Part shown: positions 35,750 to 44,740 of the stretch, piece by piece
Layout: every line of letters starts with the position of its first letter
How positions within the stretch are numbered: the stretch's first letter is position 1
Assembly (NCBI RefSeq): GCF_000702625.1
Contig: NZ_JNIS01000001.1
Location: 620,001-684,000, forward strand
DNA: 64,000 nucleotides
Reading direction: 5' to 3'
Origin: Exiguobacterium oxidotolerans JCM 12280
GTDB taxonomy: Bacteria; Bacillota; Bacilli; Exiguobacteriales; Exiguobacteriaceae
Position numbers and translations under genes: made by a program
The notes under the pieces: model-generated
What the model was told of the DNA's origin: nothing
What the model saw: the letters and a program-made list of their open reading frames with translations, nothing else
Databases searched by the model: none

Positions 35750-37090
35750 TCACCGATTCACAGCTTTGCGTGGTTCTGAAGTTTCATCTTGTAACACGAC
35801 GTCTTCGACCGACGAATCAAACAGTTCTTCATCGAGTGCAAAGGTGTCCATGAACTGTGCAATGCGTTGTTCTGCATCTGGTTTTGCCGCGGCATCTTTA
35901 ATGTATGAGAGCGGTTCACGTAATAATTGATTGATAATTGATTTCATGTGTTTTCCGATGACAGCTTTTTCACGGGCCGACATGTCCGGCAGTTTCCGTT
36001 CGAGGCTTTGCATCGTCTCTTGCTGAATTTTAAGCGATTGATCACGCAGCTCCGTAATGATCGGAACGACACCAAGCGTCGTCATCCACCCTTCAAACTC
36101 AGCGATAGCAGCTTCAATCCGTAACTCGATTTTAGCCGCTTCTTTCATCCGTTCCGCCATGTTCTGTTGAACGATTGATGTTAAATCATCGACGTCATAT
36201 AAATGAACCCCAGGAAGGTCACCCGCTGTCGGCTCGATATCACGTGGTACCGCGATGTCGATCAACAGAAAAGGACGGTCACTGCGGAACAATTGGGCAG
36301 CAGCGATATCTTCTCGCTTGATGATCGCCCGTTTCGCACCAGTAGAAGAAATGACGATATCAGCGCGAAGAAGACCACATTGCATTTCGTTAATCGAATG
36401 TGCAGACCCTTCGAAACGATTCGCAACTTCTTCTGCTTTCGCAAGCGTTCGGTTAAAGACCGTGATATCTCGCGCACCGGCTTCATATAAGTTCAACGTC
36501 GTCAGTTCACCTGTTTCCCCAGCACCGATGACGACGATTGATTTGTCTTCAAGGGATCCGAGTACTTGTTCTGCAAGTGTCACGGCAGCAGCACTGACAG
36601 AAACGGCACTCTCCCCGATTCCTGTTTCAGCATGAGCACGTTTCGCAAGCGTTACCGCTTCCTTGAACAGTTTGTTGAAGACCGTTCCCGTCGTTTCTAA
36701 TTTTTGCGCTGTAAAGAAACTTGTCTTCACTTGACCTAAAATTTGCGTTTCCCCGACGATCATCGAATCCAGGCCACTCGTCACTCGGAACAAATGTTTC
36801 ATCGCATCAAACCCTTCATGGATGAATAAATACGGTTCAAGTTCTTCCATCGTCAAACCGAACCAGTTCGCAAGAAAACGTTTTGTATAGTAGCGTCCTG
36901 TGTGTGGTTGATCCGTCACGACATATAATTCGGTCCGGTTACAAGTCGACACGATGACGCTCTCGAAAATACTCTTTTCATCCCGTAACGCCACGACCGC
37001 TCCCTTCATCTCATGTTCCCCAAATGAGACTTGTTCGCGTATTGATACAGGCGCCGTCTTATTATTTAAACCGACAACTACGATATGCAT
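35750..37090 (-). CDS. hemA: Glutamyl-tRNA reductase
   Basis: 446 residues; reduces glutamyl-tRNA to glutamate-1-semialdehyde, the first committed and regulated step of the C5 pathway. The catalytic cysteine lies in VSTCNRTELYVV (about residue 50); the NADPH domain has VIGAGETGELT near 190; a C-terminal dimerisation helix follows. First gene of hemACDBL, behind a PerR-like box. Confidence 0.97.
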   Translation of the reverse strand: MHIVVVGLNNKTAPVSIREQVSFGEHEMKGAVVALRDEKSIFESVIVSTCNRTELYVVTDQPHTGRYYTKRFLANWFGLTMEELEPYLFIHEGFDAMKHLFRVTSGLDSMIVGETQILGQVKTSFFTAQKLETTGTVFNKLFKEAVTLAKRAHAETGIGESAVSVSAAAVTLAEQVLGSLEDKSIVVIGAGETGELTTLNLYEAGARDITVFNRTLAKAEEVANRFEGSAHSINEMQCGLLRADIVISSTGAKRAIIKREDIAAAQLFRSDRPFLLIDIAVPRDIEPTAGDLPGVHLYDVDDLTSIVQQNMAERMKEAAKIELRIEAAIAEFEGWMTTLGVVPIITELRDQSLKIQQETMQSLERKLPDMSAREKAVIGKHMKSIINQLLREPLSYIKDAAAKPDAEQRIAQFMDTFALDEELFDSSVEDVVLQDETSEPRKAVNR

Positions 37091-37151
37091 GCGCTCTACC
37101 CCTTACGTCTAAAGATTTCATTCTCCTCTATCTTTTGTTCTCTACTCTACA

Positions 37152-37166
37152 TTATAACCATTATAA
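37152..37166 (-). promoter_or_regulatory. PerR-box-like operator upstream of hemA
   Basis: The 15-bp sequence TTATAATGGTTATAA (minus strand) matches the PerR consensus TTATAATNATTATAA at 13 of 14 defined positions and includes the possible -10 hexamers. PerR represses the hemA operon in B. subtilis, so peroxide- and metal-dependent control of haem synthesis is likely here too. Fur and Zur boxes have similar shapes but a different core. Confidence 0.65.
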
Positions 37167-37247
37167 AAAAGATTCCAATCAATTTATAAACTAAAATGAG
37201 TCAAAGTTGTGAAAAGTATTCTTTCATCCTATCCCTCTCTCGGATAA

Positions 37248-37283
37248 ATCACAAACCCTCTGCTCGAATGTTTCAGCAGAGGG
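37248..37283 (-). terminator. Terminator after AI-2E family gene
   Basis: Arms CCCTCTGCT and AGCAGAGGG with a ten-base loop, then UUUGUGAUUU on the minus strand. It ends the five-gene operon that begins at 44719. Confidence 0.85.
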
Positions 37284-37290
37284 CTTACCG

Positions 37291-38442
37291 TTATGATTTG
37301 GAAGAATCGGTAATGATTGTCGAGCTCTCGGTCTGCAAGTCAAACTGTTGCTGACGTAAACGATAAATACGAGCAATGTTCTGGATGACGACTTTTGAGA
37401 CGGCGTATGTCGGAACAGCCAAAATGACGCCGATGATGCCTGCGATTTTACCGGCGACGAGCAAGACGATGATGATCGTCAAGGGATGGACTTTCAATGT
37501 CTTGCCTTGCACGTATGGCGAAATCAAATTCGATTCAATCTGTTGCGCGATAACGATCGTGATGATCGCATAAAGCGCCTTGACCGGATCATCGATGAAT
37601 CCGACGATGACGGCAGGAACAGCCCCGATATATGGTCCAAGATACGGAATGATGTTCGTCACCGTACAAAATAATGCGAGTAACAAAGCGTATTGAATAT
37701 CTGAGATGAAGAAACCGATTAACGACATCAATCCGACGCAGAGTGAGACGATGACTTGACCATTGACGTAGTGCTTAACCGTCACGTGCATGTCATGTAA
37801 GATGTTACGTGTTTCTGCCTCATAGCCTTTCGGTAAAAGTTTAACGACCGAGTCCGGAAACTTGTACCCGTCAAGCAGCATGTAGACGAGAATGAACGGA
37901 ACGAGCACGACGATTAGAACCGTCGAAGAAATGACACCGAAAATGGTTCCGACAGATGCCGAAACGGACTTGAAGAGCGTTCCGATATATGACGTCGCTT
38001 CATTCGTCCACTCGTCAAACAATTCCGTATTGTGTTGAACCCAATTCGAAATGAAGCGATTGTCCATCAATTGATCGCGTAGATTCAACGTTTGATCACG
38101 TAGCTCTACGACAAGATTCGGGATGCTCGTGACAAACTCGGTCACCTGTTTGACGAGGATTGGACCGATCAACGTAATGATGAGCGTCAAAATCCCGACA
38201 AAAGCGAGTAAAACAATCAGGACAGCAAGTCCACGTTTTTTGACACGTTTTTGTAAGGCATCAACGATTCCAAGTGTGAAGTAATAAAAAATTCCTGCAA
38301 TGATAAGTGGTGGGAAAATTAACGCAAGCATCACTTTAATCGGTTGGAATAAAAATGAAATTTTCGTCCCAACCCAGATGACTAAGAAAATCGTTAGTAT
38401 CCAAAGCAATGCCTTAAACCATTTGTTTCGAAGTAAGTCCAC
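37291..38442 (-). CDS. AI-2E/PerM family membrane transporter
   Basis: 383 residues, about eight membrane helices in the AI-2E_transport (PerM/YtvI) pattern: two helices at the N-terminus (WFKALLWILTIFLVIWVGTK, VMLALIFPPLIIAGIFYYF), an extracellular segment around 100-150, and a C-terminal cluster with NIIPYLGPYIGAVPAVIVG and HPLTIIIVLLVAGKIAG. Family members include Na+/H+ antiporters and supposed AI-2 exporters; the substrate cannot be read from sequence. The start is a GTG with AGGAGG upstream, 34 nt after the glycosyltransferase stop with no terminator between, so it is probably the last gene of the operon. Confidence 0.88.
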   Translation of the reverse strand: MDLLRNKWFKALLWILTIFLVIWVGTKISFLFQPIKVMLALIFPPLIIAGIFYYFTLGIVDALQKRVKKRGLAVLIVLLAFVGILTLIITLIGPILVKQVTEFVTSIPNLVVELRDQTLNLRDQLMDNRFISNWVQHNTELFDEWTNEATSYIGTLFKSVSASVGTIFGVISSTVLIVVLVPFILVYMLLDGYKFPDSVVKLLPKGYEAETRNILHDMHVTVKHYVNGQVIVSLCVGLMSLIGFFISDIQYALLLALFCTVTNIIPYLGPYIGAVPAVIVGFIDDPVKALYAIITIVIAQQIESNLISPYVQGKTLKVHPLTIIIVLLVAGKIAGIIGVILAVPTYAVSKVVIQNIARIYRLRQQQFDLQTESSTIITDSSKS

Positions 38443-38476
38443 GAATAAGCCTCCTACAATTTTTCATTTTCAGTCG

Positions 38477-39916
38477 TTACTTGATTTTTTCATCGGTTGC
38501 CGCGACTTCATCGAGTCGCTGTCGTTCCATTTTACCCCATTGACCGCGTCCCGTCATGAACTGAATCAGTCCGCCGAGTTTAAAGAATACAAGAATCGGG
38601 CGATACCAAAACGACTCTGTCAATGACCACAAATACAGTCGAATTAGTTCTTTTACGTTTTTAAAGCGGTGCATCGTCCATTCCTCGAGCAAGACAGCTC
38701 CGGCCGACAGCAATGAACCGTACAATAAAGCGACTGTCAAAAGAACGATTCCAAATTCAAAATTCAGCGTCCCGACCAATAAGTTTAACGGAATGATGAA
38801 GTAACCAATCAATTCGACGATTGGTCCGAGGAGCTCAATCAAGAAGAAATAAAGCATCGACACGCTCCCGACGAATCCGTAACGGGGATTCCCAATCATG
38901 CGTTTATGTGCCCATAACGTCTCGGCAAGTCCACGGTGCCAGCGTGTTCGTTGCGAATGTAAGACTTCCATCGTTTCCGGTGCCTGCGTCCAGCAAACGG
39001 GTGACGGAACATACTCGATGCGCTTATTCAATTGATTCTCTTTCATATACCGGTGAAGACGGACGACAAGTTCCATATCTTCTCCGACTAGTCCTTCCTT
39101 ATACCCACCTGCTTTGACGACGATATCTTTTTGGAAAAGACCAAAGGCCCCGGACACGATCAACAGTAGATTAAAACGACTCAGTCCGAGCCGGCCAAAC
39201 AAAAAAGCACGGAAATATTCAATCATCTGCATTAAGACGATCCGTTGTTTTGGCGTTCTAATTTCGACGATTTCTCCACCTTCAATCGTGCAACCATTGA
39301 CAAGGAAAATCGATCCGCATGTCGCAACGACCTCCTCATCGGATTCAACGATTGGTTTCATGACCTTTAATAACGCATCACGCTCTAAGACTGAATCTGC
39401 ATCAAGCGAACAAAAATACGGATAGCTTGAATAGTCGATGCCAGCGTTCAAGGCATCCGCTTTCCCACCGTTTTCTTTATCGATGACGATGAGGCGTGCA
39501 TCAATTCGCGAACGATAGACCGCCTTAACCGGTTTCGAACCAATCAAGATTCGGGGGAAACGTAAGTCCTTTTCTAATTCATACGTTTTAAACAGTTGCT
39601 CAATCGTCCCGTCACTGGATCCATCGTTGATGACGATGACTTCATGCTCCGGATAATCAAGCGCGAGCAATGCTTGGACGCTTGTGATAATCGTATACTC
39701 CTCGTTGTAGGCAGGGACTAGGATGCTGACCGGTCGTGTATAGAGCGAACGCATCAGTGGTAGATACGAACTTTCTTTCCGACGAAAACGTTGCTTTCGA
39801 ACCATTTGAGCTGAAATGAGATAAAGGGACGAATAAAACAGAATGACGAGAATCATATAAATGAGGACGGTCCAGGATAAGACATTGATAATGGATTGAA
39901 TCAGTTCAGATGACAT
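38477..39916 (-). CDS. Processive GT2 family glycosyltransferase (membrane)
   Basis: 479 residues with an N-terminal membrane helix (VLSWTVLIYMILVILFYSSLY), a GT-A domain (about 55-300) and four or so C-terminal helices. Processive-synthase motifs are all present: VINDGSSDGT, KENGGKADALNAG, DxD as LDADSVLERDA, GEDMELVVRLHRY in the TED position, and QRTRWHRG as QxxRW. This is the plan of PgaC/IcaA and hyaluronan synthase, which make and extrude a beta-linked polysaccharide. The sugar is unknown. It overlaps the HEAT gene by 11 nt. Confidence 0.92.
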   Translation of the reverse strand: MSSELIQSIINVLSWTVLIYMILVILFYSSLYLISAQMVRKQRFRRKESSYLPLMRSLYTRPVSILVPAYNEEYTIITSVQALLALDYPEHEVIVINDGSSDGTIEQLFKTYELEKDLRFPRILIGSKPVKAVYRSRIDARLIVIDKENGGKADALNAGIDYSSYPYFCSLDADSVLERDALLKVMKPIVESDEEVVATCGSIFLVNGCTIEGGEIVEIRTPKQRIVLMQMIEYFRAFLFGRLGLSRFNLLLIVSGAFGLFQKDIVVKAGGYKEGLVGEDMELVVRLHRYMKENQLNKRIEYVPSPVCWTQAPETMEVLHSQRTRWHRGLAETLWAHKRMIGNPRYGFVGSVSMLYFFLIELLGPIVELIGYFIIPLNLLVGTLNFEFGIVLLTVALLYGSLLSAGAVLLEEWTMHRFKNVKELIRLYLWSLTESFWYRPILVFFKLGGLIQFMTGRGQWGKMERQRLDEVAATDEKIK

Positions 39917-40925
39917 GTTGTTTCATCTCCTTCGCTAAACGCTCTGTCGCCTTTTGTTTTGCGTAACGGTCAGGGTGCGTTTTGGCCACTATGGCGAGTT
40001 GTTGTAACCCTCCACACGCTAACAAAGCATCAAACGCCGCTGTCCGGACCCACCACGAGCGACTACTTACGAATGGCAAGATAGAAAGCAATGCCTCTTG
40101 TCGTCCTACGTTTTCTAAAAAGCGAAGCGCTAACATCTGTTCGACCCAACTCGTCTCCTCCTGCAGGTAAGGTACGTACAATGTCCAGTCTTCTTCAAGA
40201 CCGATCCGCGCCAATGCGCGAAGTGCACGCTTACGTATTTCCGGATGTTCGTCCGTCGTTTTACTTCGCACGAGTTCAAGATACTGTGTTTCATCACGAT
40301 CATGTATCAATTGCAGAAGCGCCATTTGAAACGGGCGGGTCAACCCTTCAAACTCATCTACCCAAATGGACAAATCATGACTTCGCCCCACTGCAAGAAC
40401 GGCTCCAAAAAAACTCATGTCTTGATCCGTTTTCGCAGCTGCAATTGCGTATCGTGGAGAAATTGAAACGAGTGTCCGGATGATGACATCCCGCTCTTCT
40501 TTAACGACGTTTTCTGCCAAACGCCGCTGAAGATGATCAGCAACGGATTGCAAACAAAACTGGGCAATTGCTTCATAGGCATTGAGTCGTCGGTCGATAC
40601 GTCGATGTTCAATTTGTTTGTCGTAATAAGCGGACAAGCTAATCTCGACGAACTGATGAATACGTTCTAAATAACTTTCTGTCGCTGTTAAGTTAGTAAA
40701 AGCGAATAATTCGAGTTCGACTAAGTCCTCGTATCCTTTTTTAACGAACGGCATATCCGTCCGCTCCCCCATAGCAAACGTATAGAGGTCTTCCCGAAAC
40801 TGCATTTGCCATTGCTGACGGGACTGCTCTTGATTCGCACGCTGCTGCTTCTGCACCACGAGATAAATTAACGCCCCCACTTGAAGAAGAATAAGTATAA
40901 AAATGAATGATAGAATCCAGTTCAT
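39906..40925 (-). CDS. Membrane-anchored HEAT-repeat protein
   Basis: 339 residues: an N-terminal membrane helix (WILSFIFILILLQVGALIYLVV), a helical middle region and HEAT-like repeats in the C-terminal half (HPEIRKRALRALARIGLEEDW, SWVEQMLALRFLENVGRQEAL, SWWVRTAAFDALLACGGLQQL). HEAT repeats are protein-binding scaffolds. It lies between the receiver-like gene and the glycosyltransferase with overlapping ends on both sides, so it probably links the two in one complex (inference). Confidence 0.85.
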   Translation of the reverse strand: MNWILSFIFILILLQVGALIYLVVQKQQRANQEQSRQQWQMQFREDLYTFAMGERTDMPFVKKGYEDLVELELFAFTNLTATESYLERIHQFVEISLSAYYDKQIEHRRIDRRLNAYEAIAQFCLQSVADHLQRRLAENVVKEERDVIIRTLVSISPRYAIAAAKTDQDMSFFGAVLAVGRSHDLSIWVDEFEGLTRPFQMALLQLIHDRDETQYLELVRSKTTDEHPEIRKRALRALARIGLEEDWTLYVPYLQEETSWVEQMLALRFLENVGRQEALLSILPFVSSRSWWVRTAAFDALLACGGLQQLAIVAKTHPDRYAKQKATERLAKEMKQHVI

Positions 40926-41671
40926 AGCCTCACCTCTTCAACTTGGCGCACCCATGCTCGAAACTCCTCTACTTTAAGCGGTAACGTCATGATCCCGTCA
41001 ACACCCCGTTCAATCGCCAACACATGATCACGTTCACGGTTATACATCGAAATCATAATTGAGTGAAACGGAACGATACTCTGTTGTTTGGCACGCAACA
41101 AAAGTTCAAGTCCATCCGCTCGCGGTAAGGCGGAAGAAAATACGAGAAGAAACGGACGACGCGCCACATGCTTTTCCAAAAAGCTTTCTGTCCGTTCATA
41201 TAATGACACGTCCTCAAATCGCTCGAACAATTCCCGTTCAAGCATACGCTTTAAGTGTGGATCGTCTGTTACGACGACGACGTCCTTCACGTGCCGAACG
41301 CGTTTATAACGCATCAAACGATCCATTAACAACGCTTTCGATAAATCGATTGGTATGACTTCTCGTGCATTGTCTAGAAGATAAAATGCCTCTTCGTTCG
41401 CCTGACCAAGATAGACGACAGGAATTCGTTCTTCGACGAACGATTCGGTCGCGACGACGACATCCGCGTAAGAAAGAGCGGTCTCCATGCATTTTCCTTC
41501 ACGCAATAATGCATGGATTGTTTCCGGCATCACGCCGACCGTATGAATGAAGAGGACTGCTCCCGTCGCATGTTCGACATCCGCTCCTGCGTATTCCTTT
41601 GTCGTAACCGTCTCTTCATTTGTCGTTTCGATTGCTGCTTCGATCAACCGCCACATCTCTTCTCGACGCAT
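40922..41671 (-). CDS. Degenerate receiver-domain (pseudo-receiver) protein
   Basis: 249 residues. The C-terminal half (about 129-249) has the CheY-like receiver pattern: VVVVTDDPHLKRML with the acidic pair D136-D137, then LLVFSSALPRADGLELL, then ISMYNRERDHVLAIERGVDG. At the phosphoacceptor position (four residues before P183) there is S179, and the conserved lysine before P231 is L230, so normal phosphorylation is not expected. The N-terminal half (AVLFIHTVGVMPETIHALL...) is not recognised. No output domain is visible. Its start overlaps the end of the glycoside-hydrolase-like gene region and its end the HEAT gene; translational coupling suggests fixed stoichiometry. Confidence 0.75.
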   Translation of the reverse strand: MRREEMWRLIEAAIETTNEETVTTKEYAGADVEHATGAVLFIHTVGVMPETIHALLREGKCMETALSYADVVVATESFVEERIPVVYLGQANEEAFYLLDNAREVIPIDLSKALLMDRLMRYKRVRHVKDVVVVTDDPHLKRMLERELFERFEDVSLYERTESFLEKHVARRPFLLVFSSALPRADGLELLLRAKQQSIVPFHSIMISMYNRERDHVLAIERGVDGIMTLPLKVEEFRAWVRQVEEVRL

Positions 41672-44600
41672 TTAATTCACTCCTTTGTTAAATGCTTCGC
41701 GCATTGTTTCATAAACAGGCTTCAGTTGTTCTTTTTGTTGAGGATTCGTCCATTTTGACCAACTGTAAAAACCGCGATCGACTTCTGGTATCCGGGTCGT
41801 TCCGACCTGCCCCGTCACTTCGATTCCTTCTGTCACCATCTTCGCTTCAAGACCCTCTTTCCAAAAGTCCCCGATGATTTCGTGTTTACTTGGATCGCGC
41901 ATATTCAACACCATCCATGGAATTCGTACTTCGATACTCGGTTGACTTAAATCAGATATATCCGTTAAGATGCTGTCCGCAGGTCCTTCATGTAAGACTC
42001 CCGTATCCCACTTCACGGCAGGCTTGACGATTTTTTTCGTCACCGGGTCACGCCGTGCATAATCAAGCATTTGATAAATCGGATTGAACTGACCACTGTT
42101 TTTTTCCTCGCTCGGAGGCGAAACCATTTCAAACGGCATCTTCAGCCCATAATGATAACGGAAGATATCGTACCGTTCGTCGACATCGATCCGTGCTTTT
42201 TCATCAATCAGCAGTCGGTACTCCGCTCCTTCCTCAAGCATCAAATCACCGACTTGTTGATTGCCGTCATTCGGCTTTGTTGATAAAGCAATCGTCGTCG
42301 GCTCGACTTGTTTCCGGTCGATTCGCAAGTAAAGGTATGCTTCGTCCGAAGTCATATAGATGGCTTGATCGTTGTTTTGAGCGACTGGCGCATAGCCTTC
42401 CCAGTCATCCATTTTTCCGTCGATGACGATGTCTGAGCGTAAGAAACCCAGCATCCCGAAGTGCTGTTCACTTGTTTGAACGTTCGACCAGCGTGGTCGT
42501 GTGTCCGCATCATCGTAATCCATCGTATTCCAAGTTCGTTTAAACCACTCATCTTGCCAGATGAAGACAAGACCGCCTGCAGTTTTCGCCTTGACGATGT
42601 CTTCGTAAAGATTGGCGACTAACTCACCTTGTTTTTCTTCACTGACATGCCCCTGGTCAAACCCGTTCGGACCAAGGTGTGTTTTGCCTCGGGAACTCGG
42701 GATGCCGAATTCCGATACGAGAAGTGGCATCTCGTGATATGCTTTCATTTTCTTCAAGTAACGACTGTATGACTCTGATCCTGCGTCCGTCTTTTTTCCA
42801 AATTCATCTTTGATGAAGGACGGATAATACGGATAAATATGATAGGAAGCGAATAGACCACCCGCAAAATTTTTCGTCGCTTTTAAATGATTAAAATCGA
42901 TTGAGACGAGATCTTGTTCCTCTTCGACTTCTTCCGGGTGCGCGAGTGGATCCGTCGTCGGCCAATTGGTCGCTCCAATCGGTCGTGTCGTTTCGTACTG
43001 ATCTAGTTCATGCGCTGTCGCTGTGTCCATTCGTCCCGCTAACCACGATTCAAATGGAGACGCATTTTTGGTCGTCGTGATGTATTTTCCTTCAAACCGT
43101 GTTCCGTTATTTTTTTTATTCGTTTCAACGACTGTCTCAGGCAACCACTCAATTCCAAAGACGAAGGCTGAAACATACTGTGAGACATCTGATGTATATG
43201 TTCCTGAAGCGTGACCGACAACTTCTTTAACCACTGCATTGCCGTGAATGACATCGACCATCCGCTTTGCTTCTGTATCAGTCATTTTTAAAAACTCAGG
43301 ATTATATGCGTTTTTAAGTTCCTCGAACGGCTTTTCTTCGACCCACATTCCTTGCATCAAATAAATCGGCTGCTTCGCTGTAGCATTATATGCCTTCAAC
43401 GCGTCATAAAAGGCTGGAGGGTGAAGTGTATAAATACGAATCGTATTGATTCCAAGTTCGCCCATTTGCTTCAGCCACCGATCATACTCGTTTCGACTGA
43501 TTGCATGTTCTCCCGGAAAGGCTCCGGGGCGTCCTAGTCCAACGTTGACACCCTTGACGAAATACGGTTTCCATTCGCCGTCTTGATACATTTCGAGCGT
43601 ATCTTGCCCACTGCGCGCTCGCGTACGCAACGTTTGATTATTTACGGTCGCCGTAGGTAACGGCTTTACTTTAATCGCTGCTTGCTCCATCGGCTTCGTG
43701 TCTTCTAAAATCCGTTTGAGAGTCGGTGCATAAACTTTCCAGAAAAAAGCAGACTCACTTTTCGCTCCATCTAAAATAAATTGTTTGCGGAACCAATCTA
43801 ATCCTCGGTATCGATAATAGCGTGGAATCTCTGCTACATCCGTGTAGTCCCCTGCAAAATAATGAGCGCTCCCTTGTGTCACATAAGCAGGGAATTCAAG
43901 CGGAAGCTGTCGTGCGCGCAACATGGCTTGCGTTTGTTTGGAAGGTTTCCATGAAAAGTATGCTTGTTGTTCCCCACCGTCCAGTTCAAGAATCTCAAAC
44001 CAATAATTATACCGTACTTCATCTTTGGCACGGTGCTGATTTTTATCCCACTTATAGAGCAACGGCGTATCATCATTTACAAAAAAGCTTTCTCCCGTCG
44101 AATCGTTAATGAAGACATAGCCTGGTCCGGATAACTTGTATGCCTTCTCTTTTGCTTGTACTTTCAACTGTTCTTCGACGGTTTGATCAAGTCCTTGTAA
44201 CTCACTCAAATCTGGAAAGAAACGACCAATCCACCCCGTCCACGCCGTTCCGAATAATTGATGAAAGGCACTCGATCGATCAGAAGCGGTCGGACTTGCC
44301 GCCGTATTGAATTCCGCTACAACTGTTTTTCCTTTCGAAATTGCATCCGTTGCTAAATCAACGTCTTCCGCCGTCAAACCACCACGATGTTCTTCTTTCT
44401 CATCTACTGTATAAGACTTTCCATACGTATCCGTAAAAAGCAACACATCTGCGTTCTTCGCTTGCTTCAACATCTGCGCGCCTTGTGTTCCATCGTAACG
44501 ATTGATGTAATCCGTATACTGGTACTCATCACCAGATTGATTGCGAATTTTCAAATAATTTAATAACCACGTCGTTCCCGCATGCTCACGTTCATCTTTA

Positions 44601-44719
44601 CCGACCGTATAATCGAACAGGACGACATTTAAGGTTTTCTCTTTTTGAAGCAACCACAAGCCGAATGGCATTAAGATCAACAACACAACAATGAAGGCAA
44701 TCCATTTATACCGTTTCAC
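41672..44719 (-). CDS. Membrane-anchored glycoside-hydrolase-like protein
   Basis: 1015 residues. A single N-terminal membrane helix (KWIAFIVVLLILMPFGLWLL) is followed by an extracellular region of about 340 residues with no clear family, then a TIM-barrel glycosidase-type domain (about 370-720): GVNVGLGRPGAFPG and ELGINTIRIYTLHPPAFYD at its start, a possible acid/base glutamate in FVFGIEWLPE and a possible nucleophile in LLVSEFGIPSSRG, as in clan GH-A families. The C-terminal part (about 745-1000) resembles a CBM9-like domain (VIDGKMDDWEGYAPV, SDEAYLYLRIDRK). The start is a GTG with GGAAGGA upstream; TTG at 44737 is an alternative. First gene of the operon; it may trim or modify the polysaccharide made by the GT2 enzyme (inference). 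Confidence 0.75.
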   Translation of the reverse strand: MKRYKWIAFIVVLLILMPFGLWLLQKEKTLNVVLFDYTVGKDEREHAGTTWLLNYLKIRNQSGDEYQYTDYINRYDGTQGAQMLKQAKNADVLLFTDTYGKSYTVDEKEEHRGGLTAEDVDLATDAISKGKTVVAEFNTAASPTASDRSSAFHQLFGTAWTGWIGRFFPDLSELQGLDQTVEEQLKVQAKEKAYKLSGPGYVFINDSTGESFFVNDDTPLLYKWDKNQHRAKDEVRYNYWFEILELDGGEQQAYFSWKPSKQTQAMLRARQLPLEFPAYVTQGSAHYFAGDYTDVAEIPRYYRYRGLDWFRKQFILDGAKSESAFFWKVYAPTLKRILEDTKPMEQAAIKVKPLPTATVNNQTLRTRARSGQDTLEMYQDGEWKPYFVKGVNVGLGRPGAFPGEHAISRNEYDRWLKQMGELGINTIRIYTLHPPAFYDALKAYNATAKQPIYLMQGMWVEEKPFEELKNAYNPEFLKMTDTEAKRMVDVIHGNAVVKEVVGHASGTYTSDVSQYVSAFVFGIEWLPETVVETNKKNNGTRFEGKYITTTKNASPFESWLAGRMDTATAHELDQYETTRPIGATNWPTTDPLAHPEEVEEEQDLVSIDFNHLKATKNFAGGLFASYHIYPYYPSFIKDEFGKKTDAGSESYSRYLKKMKAYHEMPLLVSEFGIPSSRGKTHLGPNGFDQGHVSEEKQGELVANLYEDIVKAKTAGGLVFIWQDEWFKRTWNTMDYDDADTRPRWSNVQTSEQHFGMLGFLRSDIVIDGKMDDWEGYAPVAQNNDQAIYMTSDEAYLYLRIDRKQVEPTTIALSTKPNDGNQQVGDLMLEEGAEYRLLIDEKARIDVDERYDIFRYHYGLKMPFEMVSPPSEEKNSGQFNPIYQMLDYARRDPVTKKIVKPAVKWDTGVLHEGPADSILTDISDLSQPSIEVRIPWMVLNMRDPSKHEIIGDFWKEGLEAKMVTEGIEVTGQVGTTRIPEVDRGFYSWSKWTNPQQKEQLKPVYETMREAFNKGVN

Positions 44720-44740
44720 TTTTACACGTCCTTCCAACAG

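Noticed and set aside
35111-35779. A 222-codon plus-strand open frame opposite hemC
   Set aside because: Antisense to conserved hemC, with serine-rich unlikely protein composition; shadow frame.
37291-44719. The five-gene operon as a transposon or genomic island
   Set aside because: No transposase, integrase, flanking direct repeats or clear base-composition break was seen; it is only an insertion relative to B. subtilis gene order.
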